Assembly: GCA_035606355.1 (NCBI GenBank) | Contig: DATNFO010000003.1 | Span: 1 to 64,000 of the forward strand | Length of the DNA stretch: 64,000 nt | Direction of reading: 5' to 3' | Origin: Sulfopaludibacter sp035606355 | GTDB taxonomy: Bacteria; Acidobacteriota; Terriglobia; Bryobacterales; Bryobacteraceae | Shown here: one piece after another, positions 49,781-58,116 of the stretch | Layout of the letters: every line of letters starts with the position of its first letter | Numbering within the stretch: the stretch's first letter is position 1 | Notes under the pieces: model-generated | Told to the model about the DNA's origin: nothing | Databases searched by the model: none | The model's input: only the letters and a program-made list of their open reading frames with translations | Program-made: the position numbers and the translations under genes

Positions 49781-51390
49781 TAAGGGTTGCGCACCGTATT
49801 CGGAAACTCGAGCGAAAACAGCGTGCCCTGTCCGACTTTGGATTCAACGCGAATCTTGCCGTTGTGCCGCTCCACCACTCGCCGCACCATGACGAGACCC
49901 ATGCCTTCACCGGGACCCGCTTCCGGGTGAAACCGCCGGAATGCCGTGAAAACGTCCCGGATGGCATGCTCCGGAATTCCCAGTCCGTTGTCTTTCACAT
50001 AATATCGTGCCAGACCTTCAGCCGGATCGGAACTGCCGCCGATTTCTATACGGGGACGGCGTGTTGGGTCGCTGTAGCGTAACGCGTTGCTAATCAGATT
50101 GGCGAAGATCTGTTCGATCGCGGACGGATCCGCCCACACGGACGGAAGATCCTTCACGATTATTTGCGCGCCCTTCTCTTGAATGGTGCCCTGCAGAGAC
50201 CGGACGACGCTCTTCACGATTTCCGAGACATTGGTGAACGAGTACTCATATTCCACGCGCCCGAGACGCGAGAGCCGCAGCAGCGCATCGACGATGCGGC
50301 CCAGGTGCGCCACGGCGTTCTCCATAAATGCGGAGGATTCGCGCATGTCCCCGGAAATGATATGGCGAGCCCGCGTGAGCACGCCGGCCGGAACCGCGGG
50401 GTCGCTTTCCAAAACCGAGAGCAACTCCGCCGAGGAGCGCTGAATTTCGCGATTGAAACCCTGCAGGTTCACCAGCGGACCGCGCACGTCATGCGACACG
50501 CTGTAGACAAACGTCTCCACTTCACGGTTCTTCTCGCCGAGTGTGCGATTCGTTTCCGCCAACTCGGCGACGCGTTCGTTCAGCTGATCGGTCAGGTAGC
50601 GCCGGTCCGTAATATCCCGCGTCACCTTCGAAAAGCCTTGCAGCTCGCCGTTCTTGTTATACACGGCTGTCAGCACTACATTTGCCCAGAAGCATGTGCC
50701 GTCTTTGCGGACGCGCCAGTTCTCTTCTTCGAATCGGCCTTCGCTGCGCGCGATCTGGAGTTCCTGCTCGGGAAAACCCTCCGCCGCCCTCTCCGGCGGA
50801 TAGAATTTCGAGAAGTGCTGCCCGACGATTTCCTCGGCTTTATAACCCTTCAGCCGCTCGGCGCCGCTGTTCCACGTCATCACATAGCCGTTCGGATCCA
50901 GCATGAAAATGGCGTAATCCTGGACGGTGTCCACCAAAAGGCGATAGCGCTCCTCACTCTGCCGCAACTCCTCTTCGGCACTGCGGCGCTCGGTGAGATC
51001 GCGCGTGACTTTGGCAAACCCCACCAGCGTTCCCGATTCGTCGCGCAGGGCGGTGATCACCACGTCCGCCCAAAACATACTGCCATCGTTGCGGACGCGC
51101 CAGCCTTCGTCTTCGAAGCGGCCCTCCGCGGCGGCGGTCTTCAACTCATAGTCGGGCCAGCCGGAGTCTTTGACGGATTGGGGATAGAATACCGAAAAGT
51201 GTTTGCCGACAATCTCGGCCTCGGTGTAGCCTTTGATGCGCTGCGCGCCCTCATTCCAACTGGCCACGTGACCTGAGGCGTCGAGTAGAAAAATCGCGTA
51301 GTCTTTAACGCTTTGTACCAGGAGCCGGAAGAGTTCGTTGGTAACTTCCTCGGTAGCTTTCAGAGAAACCGGCGACGGGGGCCCGTTCAA
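49780..51390 (-). CDS. PAS-PAS sensor histidine kinase
   Basis: A cytosolic kinase of 536 residues starting at TTG, supported by GGAGG five bases upstream. Two similar PAS domains (about 20-130 and 145-260) share MFWADVVITAL/CFWANVVLTAV and SGxV-type segments. They are followed by a HisKA domain with FVYSVSHDVRGPL and a HATPase domain (ANLISNALRYSD; DNGLGIP; GMGLVMVRRVV). No membrane helix. It lies 21 bases after guaB and is coupled to the regulator downstream. Confidence 0.88.
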   Translation of the reverse strand: MNGPPSPVSLKATEEVTNELFRLLVQSVKDYAIFLLDASGHVASWNEGAQRIKGYTEAEIVGKHFSVFYPQSVKDSGWPDYELKTAAAEGRFEDEGWRVRNDGSMFWADVVITALRDESGTLVGFAKVTRDLTERRSAEEELRQSEERYRLLVDTVQDYAIFMLDPNGYVMTWNSGAERLKGYKAEEIVGQHFSKFYPPERAAEGFPEQELQIARSEGRFEEENWRVRKDGTCFWANVVLTAVYNKNGELQGFSKVTRDITDRRYLTDQLNERVAELAETNRTLGEKNREVETFVYSVSHDVRGPLVNLQGFNREIQRSSAELLSVLESDPAVPAGVLTRARHIISGDMRESSAFMENAVAHLGRIVDALLRLSRLGRVEYEYSFTNVSEIVKSVVRSLQGTIQEKGAQIIVKDLPSVWADPSAIEQIFANLISNALRYSDPTRRPRIEIGGSSDPAEGLARYYVKDNGLGIPEHAIRDVFTAFRRFHPEAGPGEGMGLVMVRRVVERHNGKIRVESKVGQGTLFSLEFPNTVRNP

Positions 51391-51411
51391 ATACTCCTCC
51401 GGGGATGATGT

Positions 51412-52866
51412 TTATTCCACGCGATAATTCGGCGCCTCTTTTGTAATGATGACATCGTGCACATGGCTTTCGCGCAATCCGGCGGGCGAGATGCGCAGGA
51501 AACGTGCTTTTTCCTGCAGTTCACTCACATTCTTAGCGCCAACGTATCCCATGCCACTTCGCAATCCGCCGACTAGCTGGTAGACGAGGTCGGAAAGAGG
51601 ACCCTTGGCGGCCACGCGGCCCTCAATGCCTTCGGGCACGAGTTTGCCTCCGGCTTCCTGCGAATAGCGGTCGCTGCTGCCCTGCGCCATCGCCCCAAGC
51701 GAGCCCATGCCGCGGTACGTCTTGAACGTGCGTCCCTGATAGAGGATAGTCTCCCCGGGGCTCTCATCGGTACCCGCGAGCAGACTGCCGATCATCACGA
51801 CGTCCGCGCCCGCCGCCATCGCCTTCGTGATATCGCCCGAGTACTTGATACCGCCGTCCGCGATGAGGGGAACTCCCGCATCCCGCGTCGCGCGCGAGCA
51901 TTCGCTGATGGCAGTGATCTGCGGCACGCCGGCGCCCGACACCACGCGCGTCGTGCAGATGGAGCCGGGCCCGATACCGACTTTGACGCCATCCACGCCG
52001 AGCGAGATCAGTTCGCGTGCGCCTTCATAGGTGGCGACGTTTCCGGTGATCAACTGTACGTCCGGGAATTTGCTCTTGATCGCTTTCACGGCGCTCAGAA
52101 CGCGTGCGCTGTGTCCGTGCGCGGTATCGATGGCCAGCACGTCGACTTTCCGCGCCACCAGTTCCTGCGCGCGCTCCAGAAAATCGCCCGTCGCTCCGAT
52201 GGCCGCGCCCACCCGCAGGCGGCCCTGCGAATCCTTCGCCGAGCTCGGGTACTTCAACTTTTTCTGAATGTCTTTGACGGTGATGAGTCCCTTGAGGACA
52301 TAGTTGTCATCTACCACCAAAAGCTTTTCCACGCGGTGGCGGTGGAGAATCGCTTCGGCTTGCTCGAGCGTCGTGCCGACCGGGACGGTGACCAGATTCT
52401 CCTTCGTCATCACCTCGGAAATCGGCAGATCGAAGCGCGTCTCAAAACGCAGGTCGCGATTGGTCAGGATTCCGACGAGCTTACGGTTCTTGGTAACGGG
52501 CACGCCTGAGATGCGATAGCGCTTCATGAGCGCCTGCGCGGCCGCAATGGTCTGTTCCGGCTCAATCGTGATAGGGTCCACAATCATGCCGCTTTCACTG
52601 CGCTTCACGCGGTCGACCTCTTCGGTCTGCCGCTCCACGGTCATGTTGCGGTGAATGATTCCAATGCCGCCCTGCTGTGCGAGGGCAATGGCCAGATGCG
52701 ACTCCGTAACGGTGTCCATCGCCGCCGAGACGATGGGAATGTTCAGTGCCACCTGCCGGGTGATGCAAGTACGCGTATCCACCTCGGTAGGCAACACTTC
52801 GCTCCGGGCCGGTTCGAGCAATACATCGTCGAAGGTAAGGCCCTCGGTCAGCACAGATTGAATCAT
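51412..52866 (-). CDS. guaB: IMP dehydrogenase
   Basis: Makes XMP from IMP, the first step of guanine nucleotide synthesis. Residues 1-90 form the barrel start (GLTFDDVLLEP; VSAAMDTVTES), two CBS domains occupy about 95-205, then the catalytic loop GPGSICTTR with Cys304, and the flap/phosphate region IADGGIKYSGDI and TYRGMGSLGAM. The length of 484 is normal. The start at 52866 follows the family; an upstream frame to 53004 is not used. Probably first of a run into the PAS kinase. Confidence 0.95.
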   Translation of the reverse strand: MIQSVLTEGLTFDDVLLEPARSEVLPTEVDTRTCITRQVALNIPIVSAAMDTVTESHLAIALAQQGGIGIIHRNMTVERQTEEVDRVKRSESGMIVDPITIEPEQTIAAAQALMKRYRISGVPVTKNRKLVGILTNRDLRFETRFDLPISEVMTKENLVTVPVGTTLEQAEAILHRHRVEKLLVVDDNYVLKGLITVKDIQKKLKYPSSAKDSQGRLRVGAAIGATGDFLERAQELVARKVDVLAIDTAHGHSARVLSAVKAIKSKFPDVQLITGNVATYEGARELISLGVDGVKVGIGPGSICTTRVVSGAGVPQITAISECSRATRDAGVPLIADGGIKYSGDITKAMAAGADVVMIGSLLAGTDESPGETILYQGRTFKTYRGMGSLGAMAQGSSDRYSQEAGGKLVPEGIEGRVAAKGPLSDLVYQLVGGLRSGMGYVGAKNVSELQEKARFLRISPAGLRESHVHDVIITKEAPNYRVE

Positions 52867-52907
52867 AGGGATTTTTTTATTATAGCGAGAGCGTCTGCCG
52901 CGCTCAC

Positions 52908-53744
52908 CTAATGCGTCATCGCGTAGACGATGGAATTTACACCCAGGCGGATGGCGACATCGGCCATCGCCGCGGGATAGCGCGCGTGATCCGCATACTC
53001 CCATGCGTCGCCGATATCGGAGTTGTAAGTGATGGCCACCATGATGCGGCCTTTGTCGTCAAGGATGCCCCGCCAGTGCGCGCCCGCCGCGGTCGGTCCG
53101 TTATCCGCCTTGTATCCGTCGCGCAGGTGCGCCCAACCCACCACCTGAATTTTGTTGTCCAGGTCATAGACGTTGTGGAAGAGCTGATCGGTCTTGTCGA
53201 GCTCGACGATCGGATGATCCGGGAAAGCCTTGCGCATGCGGCTGGCGAACTCGTTCCATTCGGCCTCGCCATGAAAATCGTCGGCAAAGAAGAAGCCGCC
53301 GCGCAGGCAATACTCGCGGAGCGCCTGCCCCTGCGCGTCGGTGAGCCCCCACTCGCCGACCTGAACGGCATAAAGCCACGGCCAATCGTACTCATCGCCC
53401 TCGTCGAGGTTGACGAGCTCCTCCACGCTGCGCGCGTGAATTCGGGTGAGCCGCCGGACAGCCAGGGAAAAGTGCCGGTCTGCGGGCGGAAAGTCCTGCG
53501 ACCACAGAGAAATGCCTGTGTGCCAGTCGCGGTCCCGGTTGTAATACCCGTTGAGAGGACCGGGAGGAAACATCAGGCGCGCGAAGGCCCACTCGGTTTT
53601 CTCCTGATAATCGGGAGGAAGCGGAATTTCGCCGAGGCGGTGCTCGATGCCGGGAAGTTCACGGAACGGCCGCTGAAAGGCGAAAAGCGCGGACAGGCAG
53701 GTGAGGGCGCACGCGGCGGCAATGCCGAATCGACGCAGCCTCAT
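52908..53744 (-). CDS. Secreted DUF4159 protein
   Basis: The ATG at 53744 follows AAGGAGG by seven bases and gives a signal peptide (FGIAAACALTCLSALFA). The domain includes WAFARLMFPPGPLNGYYN, VEELVNLDEGDEYDWPWLY, LREYCLRGGFFFADDF and a C-terminal VAIRLGVNSIVYAMTH, matching DUF4159 proteins common in Acidobacteria and some other phyla. Function unknown; a ThuA/glutamine-amidotransferase-like fold is probable. It is upstream of guaB, 41 bases away. Confidence 0.78.
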   Translation of the reverse strand: MRLRRFGIAAACALTCLSALFAFQRPFRELPGIEHRLGEIPLPPDYQEKTEWAFARLMFPPGPLNGYYNRDRDWHTGISLWSQDFPPADRHFSLAVRRLTRIHARSVEELVNLDEGDEYDWPWLYAVQVGEWGLTDAQGQALREYCLRGGFFFADDFHGEAEWNEFASRMRKAFPDHPIVELDKTDQLFHNVYDLDNKIQVVGWAHLRDGYKADNGPTAAGAHWRGILDDKGRIMVAITYNSDIGDAWEYADHARYPAAMADVAIRLGVNSIVYAMTH

Positions 53745-53783
53745 CCCAGCCCTCCTTGTCACGAGAATACCACTCGAGCGGAA

Positions 53784-54581
53784 TTAGCCGGCCCGAGCGG
53801 CCATACCGCGGCACGCCTGTAGGGCTTCGCGCGCCTCTGTGGCCGACTGATAGCGGGCTGTCAGTTCCCGTGCCATCAGTTTGCCGGCGACGCGCCCGAA
53901 CGCTCCGGGCAGTTCGCCGCCGCCGAGCGGCAGCTTCTTGGTGGCGAGTTCGAAGAGAGTGACGCCCAGCGCGTACAGGTCCGTGCGGCCATCCAGCGGC
54001 TCGCAGCGAATCTGTTCCGGGGACATGTAGGCGAGCGTGCCCACCAGCATTCCCGGGCGGGTGCCGACCATCGCCATGGTAGCGGCGTCATCGCCCAGCT
54101 TCACACTGGCGAGCTTCTGTTTGGCAAGTCCGAAATCGAGGATCTTCACTTGGCCGGCGTCTGTGAGAAACAGATTTGCGGGCTTGATGTCGCGATGCAC
54201 CACGCCGATGGCATGCGCTACTTCGAGCCCTCGGGCCACTCCGATTCCGATTTCGATCAATTGCGGTTCGGCAACCGGACCGGCCTTCATCAGCGAATCG
54301 AGAGGCTGACCGGCGAGGAGTTCCATCGCGAAGTACGGCCGCCCTTTCCAGTTGCCGCATTCGAAGACCGTGCAGATGTTCGGATGAGACAGCGCGGAAG
54401 CGGAAGCGCCTTCCACTTCGAAGCGGCGCAGCATATCGGGGTCGTCGGCCAGTTTCTCGGCGAGAATCTTGAGTGCGACCATTCGACCCAGGTACTCGTC
54501 CTGTGCTTTAAAAACCAGCCCCATGGCCCCGCGCCCGATTTCCTCGACAATGCGGTACTTGCCGACCGATAATCCGATCAT
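53784..54581 (-). CDS. Hanks-type serine/threonine protein kinase, minimal
   Basis: A 265-residue kinase with no extra domain. Gly-rich loop IGRGAMG (residues 15-21), catalytic Lys38 (VALKIL), HRDIKPAN with Asp131, DFG at 149-151, and the GTLAYMSPEQ activation segment. The last part (LMARELTARYQSATEAREAL) fits the C-lobe end. No membrane helix or sensor domain, so a cytosolic kinase. The ATG at 54581 is preferred over an in-frame start at 54599. Confidence 0.88.
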   Translation of the reverse strand: MIGLSVGKYRIVEEIGRGAMGLVFKAQDEYLGRMVALKILAEKLADDPDMLRRFEVEGASASALSHPNICTVFECGNWKGRPYFAMELLAGQPLDSLMKAGPVAEPQLIEIGIGVARGLEVAHAIGVVHRDIKPANLFLTDAGQVKILDFGLAKQKLASVKLGDDAATMAMVGTRPGMLVGTLAYMSPEQIRCEPLDGRTDLYALGVTLFELATKKLPLGGGELPGAFGRVAGKLMARELTARYQSATEAREALQACRGMAARAG

Positions 54582-54614
54582 CGTTTGAGAATACCGCAAG
54601 CGGGAATGCTGGAG

Positions 54615-54644
54615 TTGCCGGGCGGCCCCGGCTTGCGCTATCCT
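54615..54644 (+). promoter_or_regulatory. Candidate promoter of rpsT
   Basis: TTGCCG (54615-54620) and TATCCT (54639-54644) with an 18-base spacer lie 40 bases before the rpsT start. The match is moderate, and the spacer itself is GC-rich with an inverted repeat. Confidence 0.4.
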
Positions 54645-54683
54645 GAAGTCTCGAACACTCTGTAAGGATTCAATTTAGCAACA

Positions 54684-54959
54684 ATGGCGAATACGTATTC
54701 CGCACTCAAGCGGGTGCGCCAGACCGAACGGCGCACGGAATTCAATCGGCAGAATAAGTCCCGCCTCCGTCACGGCATTCGTGCCATGCGGCGCGTGATT
54801 ACGAGCAAAGATGCCAGTGCGGCGGCCGCGCTGCTGCCCAAGACCTTTTCGATGATCGACCGCGCGGCGAAGATCGGGCTGATCAAGAAGAACACTGCTG
54901 CCCGGTACAAGAGCACGCTGCACCTGCGCGTCAAGGCACTCACTCCGCAAGCCGCCTAG
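54684..54959 (+). CDS. rpsT: 30S ribosomal protein S20
   Basis: A 91-residue basic helical protein with the S20 pattern: MANTYSALKRVRQTERRTEF, an RLRHGIRAMRRVI helix and a C-terminal KNTAARYKSTLHLRVKAL. It binds 16S rRNA in the small subunit. It stands alone in a rightward orientation between leftward genes, with its own promoter-like region and a following hairpin. Confidence 0.93.
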   Translation: MANTYSALKRVRQTERRTEFNRQNKSRLRHGIRAMRRVITSKDASAAAALLPKTFSMIDRAAKIGLIKKNTAARYKSTLHLRVKALTPQAA

Positions 54960-54983
54960 CTCTTCCGGCAATTTCAATTTCTG

Positions 54984-55013
54984 GCGCGCCGAGGTCCAAC
55001 CGCCCCGGCGCGC
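54984..55013. terminator. Hairpin between rpsT and the convergent dGTPase gene
   Basis: GCGCGCCG and CGGCGCGC form an 8-bp stem with a 14-base loop, 25 bases after the rpsT stop. There is no T-run; it may serve both converging genes. Confidence 0.4.
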
Positions 55014-55037
55014 TTCCGCACGTCTATACCACACGAA

Positions 55038-56159
55038 TCATCCCCGAAGCCCGATCGTCTGTTCGTAGGTACGCCGGAAAAACCCATCCGTCATACCGGC
55101 GATATAATCGCAAACGATCCGATACGGCGGCTCGTTTTCCGCGCGCGCGCTGTACCCCTCCGGCATTCGATCCGGATGCTCCACGAAAAACTGAAATAGT
55201 TCCGCGATTCTGGCAGTGGACAGCTGCCGGTCTTCGTTGAGCGCGGGCGAGGAGTATACGCGCGCGAACAGGAACCGTTTGAGCGCCTGGCTGCTAGCCG
55301 CTCCCTCCGGCGTGAACGCGGCCAGGCGGCGGGGAATATGCCGGACCTCCTCCGCCGATCCGGCACCCGACTGCTCCGCCGCGGCAACCGTGCCCTCAAT
55401 CAGGCTGGACACCAGGTGATCGATCAACTGCCGCAGCCCTTCATGGAAGCGCTCGCGCGCGGTCGCGCCCGGAAACTGCGTCTCCATGGCTTCGTGGATC
55501 GCGGCATATTGCGGCACCGCCGCGGCAACTTCTTCAGCGGTCAGCAACCCGGCGGAAAACGCATCGTCCAGATCCGCCGTGTTATAGGCTACTTCATCGG
55601 CCAGATCGATCAACTGCGCTTCGAGAGGCGGACGCAGAGCCGGAAGATACTCGTCGAGTTCCGCAGATTCGCCCGGCCGTATGTCACGCGAGTGTTTGAC
55701 GATGCCCTCGCGCACTTCAAAGGTCAGGTTGAGTCCGGGAAATCGGGCGTACCGCTGCTCGAAAGTCTCAACGATGCGCAGCGCGTGCTGGTTGTGGTCG
55801 AATGTATCGCCGGCCCGCTGCATCTGGCGATTCAGCTCCTCTTCGCCGGCGTGGGCAAACGGCGGGTGCCCGATATCGTGAGCGAGCGCCAGCGCTTCGG
55901 TGAGGTCTTCATCCAACTGAAGAACGTTCGCCAGCGTGCGCGCGATCTGCGCGACTTCGATGGTGTGGGTAAGGCGGTTGCGAAAATGGTCGGAATAGCC
56001 GGGCGCGAAGACTTGCGTTTTGGCTTCCAGACGGCGGAACGCGCGCGAGTGCACCACGCGGTCGCGATCCCGTTGAAAAGCGTTGCGGTAGGGATGGTCC
56101 GGCTCGGGATACCGCCGGCCCCGGCTGGAGCCGACGGGAAATCGCAATCGCGCCAGCAT
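55038..56159 (-). CDS. dGTPase-like HD-domain triphosphohydrolase
   Basis: A 373-residue protein with the HD signature: His65 (NRLTHTIEVAQIART) and His94-Asp95 (AHDIGHPPFAHAGEE), after the dNTPase N-terminal FQRDRDRVVHSRAFRRLEAKTQVF. It probably converts dGTP or other dNTPs to the nucleoside and triphosphate. The length fits the shorter dgt-like group. It is nine bases downstream of the YfgM-like gene. Confidence 0.9.
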   Translation of the reverse strand: MLARLRFPVGSSRGRRYPEPDHPYRNAFQRDRDRVVHSRAFRRLEAKTQVFAPGYSDHFRNRLTHTIEVAQIARTLANVLQLDEDLTEALALAHDIGHPPFAHAGEEELNRQMQRAGDTFDHNQHALRIVETFEQRYARFPGLNLTFEVREGIVKHSRDIRPGESAELDEYLPALRPPLEAQLIDLADEVAYNTADLDDAFSAGLLTAEEVAAAVPQYAAIHEAMETQFPGATARERFHEGLRQLIDHLVSSLIEGTVAAAEQSGAGSAEEVRHIPRRLAAFTPEGAASSQALKRFLFARVYSSPALNEDRQLSTARIAELFQFFVEHPDRMPEGYSARAENEPPYRIVCDYIAGMTDGFFRRTYEQTIGLRG

Positions 56160-56168
56160 GGGCGGCGC

Positions 56169-56873
56169 TTACTGCGGAGGCATTTCGTTGTAAAGGTTCA
56201 AAGCGATCTGGCCGACCACGCCGGGAACGGCACGTAGCGGATCCAGAAGCTTGCGTGCTTCGGCGGGCCGCTTGGTTGCAATGAGCATACGCGCCAAAGT
56301 AAACGTGGCCTGCTCTTTGGATACAAACACCGTCGGATGATCCATCAGGTCCCGCAGCGTTTTCTCCGCTTCGGAATTGCGGCCATCCGTCAGATAGATT
56401 TGCGCGAGCGACAGCTTGGCTAGAGACGCATAATTCTTGTCGCCCTGATCCGCGGCTTTTTTGAAGTATGTTTCCGCTTCCGCTAACTTGCCCTCATCGG
56501 CCTTGATGGCGCCGAGATAATAGCGGGCGACTTCGCCTTCGCTGCTGCCGGGATAGTCGGTCATCACCTGGGTAAACACCCGGTTCGCTTCCTGATCCTT
56601 TGCGTCCTGCGTGGGGAAGCTCAGAGTGCCGGGCGCCCCCTGCTGGCCGACCGGAGCTTCCTGAACCTGGATCGCCCGGGCGAGCGCCTCTTCCCGGATC
56701 GTGTGCTGATGCCGCGAGTAGAACAGATACCCGACGATCAAAAGCACCAAAACGACGGCGCCAATGGCGTACTTAAGCAGTTGCTCGCGGTGTTCCTCGA
56801 AAAATGTAAGTGTATGTTCGACTTCAAGGGCGAAATGGTCGCTTTTAAGCTCTTTGCGCGTAATTCTAGCCAC
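56169..56873 (-). CDS. YfgM-like membrane-anchored TPR protein
   Basis: A 234-residue protein: a short cytosolic N-terminus, one membrane helix (YAIGAVVLVLLIVGYLFY), then periplasmic TPR-like repeats (VARYYLGAIKADEGKLAEAE; AEKTLRDLMDHP). YfgM-type proteins in other bacteria associate with SecYEG and chaperones. This is family knowledge, not shown here. It is in an operon with the dGTPase gene. Confidence 0.75.
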   Translation of the reverse strand: MARITRKELKSDHFALEVEHTLTFFEEHREQLLKYAIGAVVLVLLIVGYLFYSRHQHTIREEALARAIQVQEAPVGQQGAPGTLSFPTQDAKDQEANRVFTQVMTDYPGSSEGEVARYYLGAIKADEGKLAEAETYFKKAADQGDKNYASLAKLSLAQIYLTDGRNSEAEKTLRDLMDHPTVFVSKEQATFTLARMLIATKRPAEARKLLDPLRAVPGVVGQIALNLYNEMPPQ

Positions 56874-56947
56874 GAAAACCTCGGATGTTGAAACTTATAT
56901 GGTAGCACGGCCGGAGGCCCCCGGCCGATCTGCTATCCTGTGAGGCT

Positions 56948-57547
56948 ATGTTCCTGAAAATCCTCGCTCATCCGGTCTTTACGACGCTCAATTTTCACAT
57001 GCCGATGATCGTCGATCTGTCACACCCGCTGGTGATGTTGACGGGAGAGAACGGGTCCGGCAAATCCACCCTCCTCCACTCCATCGATTATGCTTTCAAG
57101 GGCGAGAAGGTGGAGGGGTATGTTTACCGGCTGGAGACCGGCGAAGTCAAGCTGGGGAAGAGCTTCCTTTTCGACGCCGAACAGCACAATCCGCGCACGC
57201 ACCTGGAGTTGTTTGAGGGCCAGCCCGAGATGCTCGAGTTCTTGCGCATGGCAAGCCACGGGCAGGTGATGCTTTCCATGTTCCGTGAGACCTTCCCGAA
57301 GCTGCCGCCGGGGACCACGCTCCTGCTCGACGAGCCGGAGATGGCGCTTTCCGTCTCCAACCAGCAGCGCATTCTCAAAATGCTGCTGGAACTCGTGGAT
57401 CAAAAGAAATTCCGTATCATTTGCGCGACCCACTCCCCGGTGCTGATTGACGCCGCGGAAACTTACGTCATCAACCTTGACCGGCATGTGAACCGGAATG
57501 TCGCAACCACGGACATGGGTGTGGAAGGCGCCAGCACAATTCAATGA
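56948..57547 (+). CDS. Compact AAA-family (ABC-type) ATPase
   Basis: Only 199 residues, against the usual 350-600. Walker A GENGSGKST at 33-41, a signature-like ASHGQ around residue 98, Walker B TLLLDEPEMALS (about 128-140), and the switch His in ICATHSPVL. It has no long coiled coil or nuclease domain, so it is a minimal ATPase of the AAA_15/AAA_21-like type. Its stop overlaps the next small gene (ATGA), indicating a coupled pair. Role unknown. Confidence 0.85.
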   Translation: MFLKILAHPVFTTLNFHMPMIVDLSHPLVMLTGENGSGKSTLLHSIDYAFKGEKVEGYVYRLETGEVKLGKSFLFDAEQHNPRTHLELFEGQPEMLEFLRMASHGQVMLSMFRETFPKLPPGTTLLLDEPEMALSVSNQQRILKMLLELVDQKKFRIICATHSPVLIDAAETYVINLDRHVNRNVATTDMGVEGASTIQ

Positions 57548-57765
57548 CCTGCTGCGAAACGCTCGACGGACTGATGGATCGCGGCCTGGTGGAAAACGCT
57601 CCGCCGCACCGGCTTTCCAGCGGCACCATCATCACCGACATCGATACCGAGTACTTTCTGGCCTTCGGCCGGGAGGACCGGCGGCAATTCGCCGGAATCA
57701 ATTATTGCCCGTTTTGCGGCCGCGCGCTTTCCCGCCAGCTTTGGAACCAGGAGAAGAAGAAGTAG
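57544..57765 (+). CDS. Small zinc-ribbon-like protein coupled to the AAA ATPase
   Basis: A 73-residue protein with MTCCETLDGLMDRG at the start and INYCPFCGRALS near the end; the two Cys pairs could bind zinc. It overlaps the ATPase gene by ATGA at its start and the convergent YjbR-like gene by 68 bases at its end. It may be a partner or adaptor of the ATPase. Family not recognised. Confidence 0.65.
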   Translation: MTCCETLDGLMDRGLVENAPPHRLSSGTIITDIDTEYFLAFGREDRRQFAGINYCPFCGRALSRQLWNQEKKK

Positions 57766-58114
57766 CCGCGGCGGCAAGCTCGGCCTGCTTCTTTTTCGGC
57801 AATTTCTCCAAGACCAGATCGTACGCACTCCGCAGCAGCCGCTTCAACTCCGCGGCTGTCAGCGCGTCTTCGTGCTGCACGGCGATCCATTTGTGGCGAG
57901 CCATATACGGTGCGGGAATGATGCCTTCGCGCTCCGTGAACTCGGCAAAATCCTCATCGGAGGCCTTTAAGGAGACCCAAACCGGCGCCGGTTCCAGGCA
58001 CGTTACGGCAAACATCTTGCCCCCGATTTTGAAGACCAGGTCCGAACCCCAGAGCACCTCCTCGGTGACATGCGGGTAGCTCATACAGTGCTTACGAATC
58101 GTTTCGGCAGCCAT
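57698..58114 (-). CDS. YjbR/MmcQ-like protein
   Basis: A 138-residue protein starting MAAETIRKHCMSYPHVTEEV; the upstream frame to 58315 is not credible because it overlaps the oxidoreductase. It has the CyaY-like YjbR fold: WGSDLVFKIGGKMFAVTCLE, then MARHKWIAVQHEDALTAAE and a helical end. The C-terminus is Ala/Ser/Lys-rich. Some members bind DNA; the role is not established. It overlaps the convergent small gene. Confidence 0.8.
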   Translation of the reverse strand: MAAETIRKHCMSYPHVTEEVLWGSDLVFKIGGKMFAVTCLEPAPVWVSLKASDEDFAEFTEREGIIPAPYMARHKWIAVQHEDALTAAELKRLLRSAYDLVLEKLPKKKQAELAAAATSSSPGSKAGGKARGRKTGNN

Positions 58115-58116
58115 GG

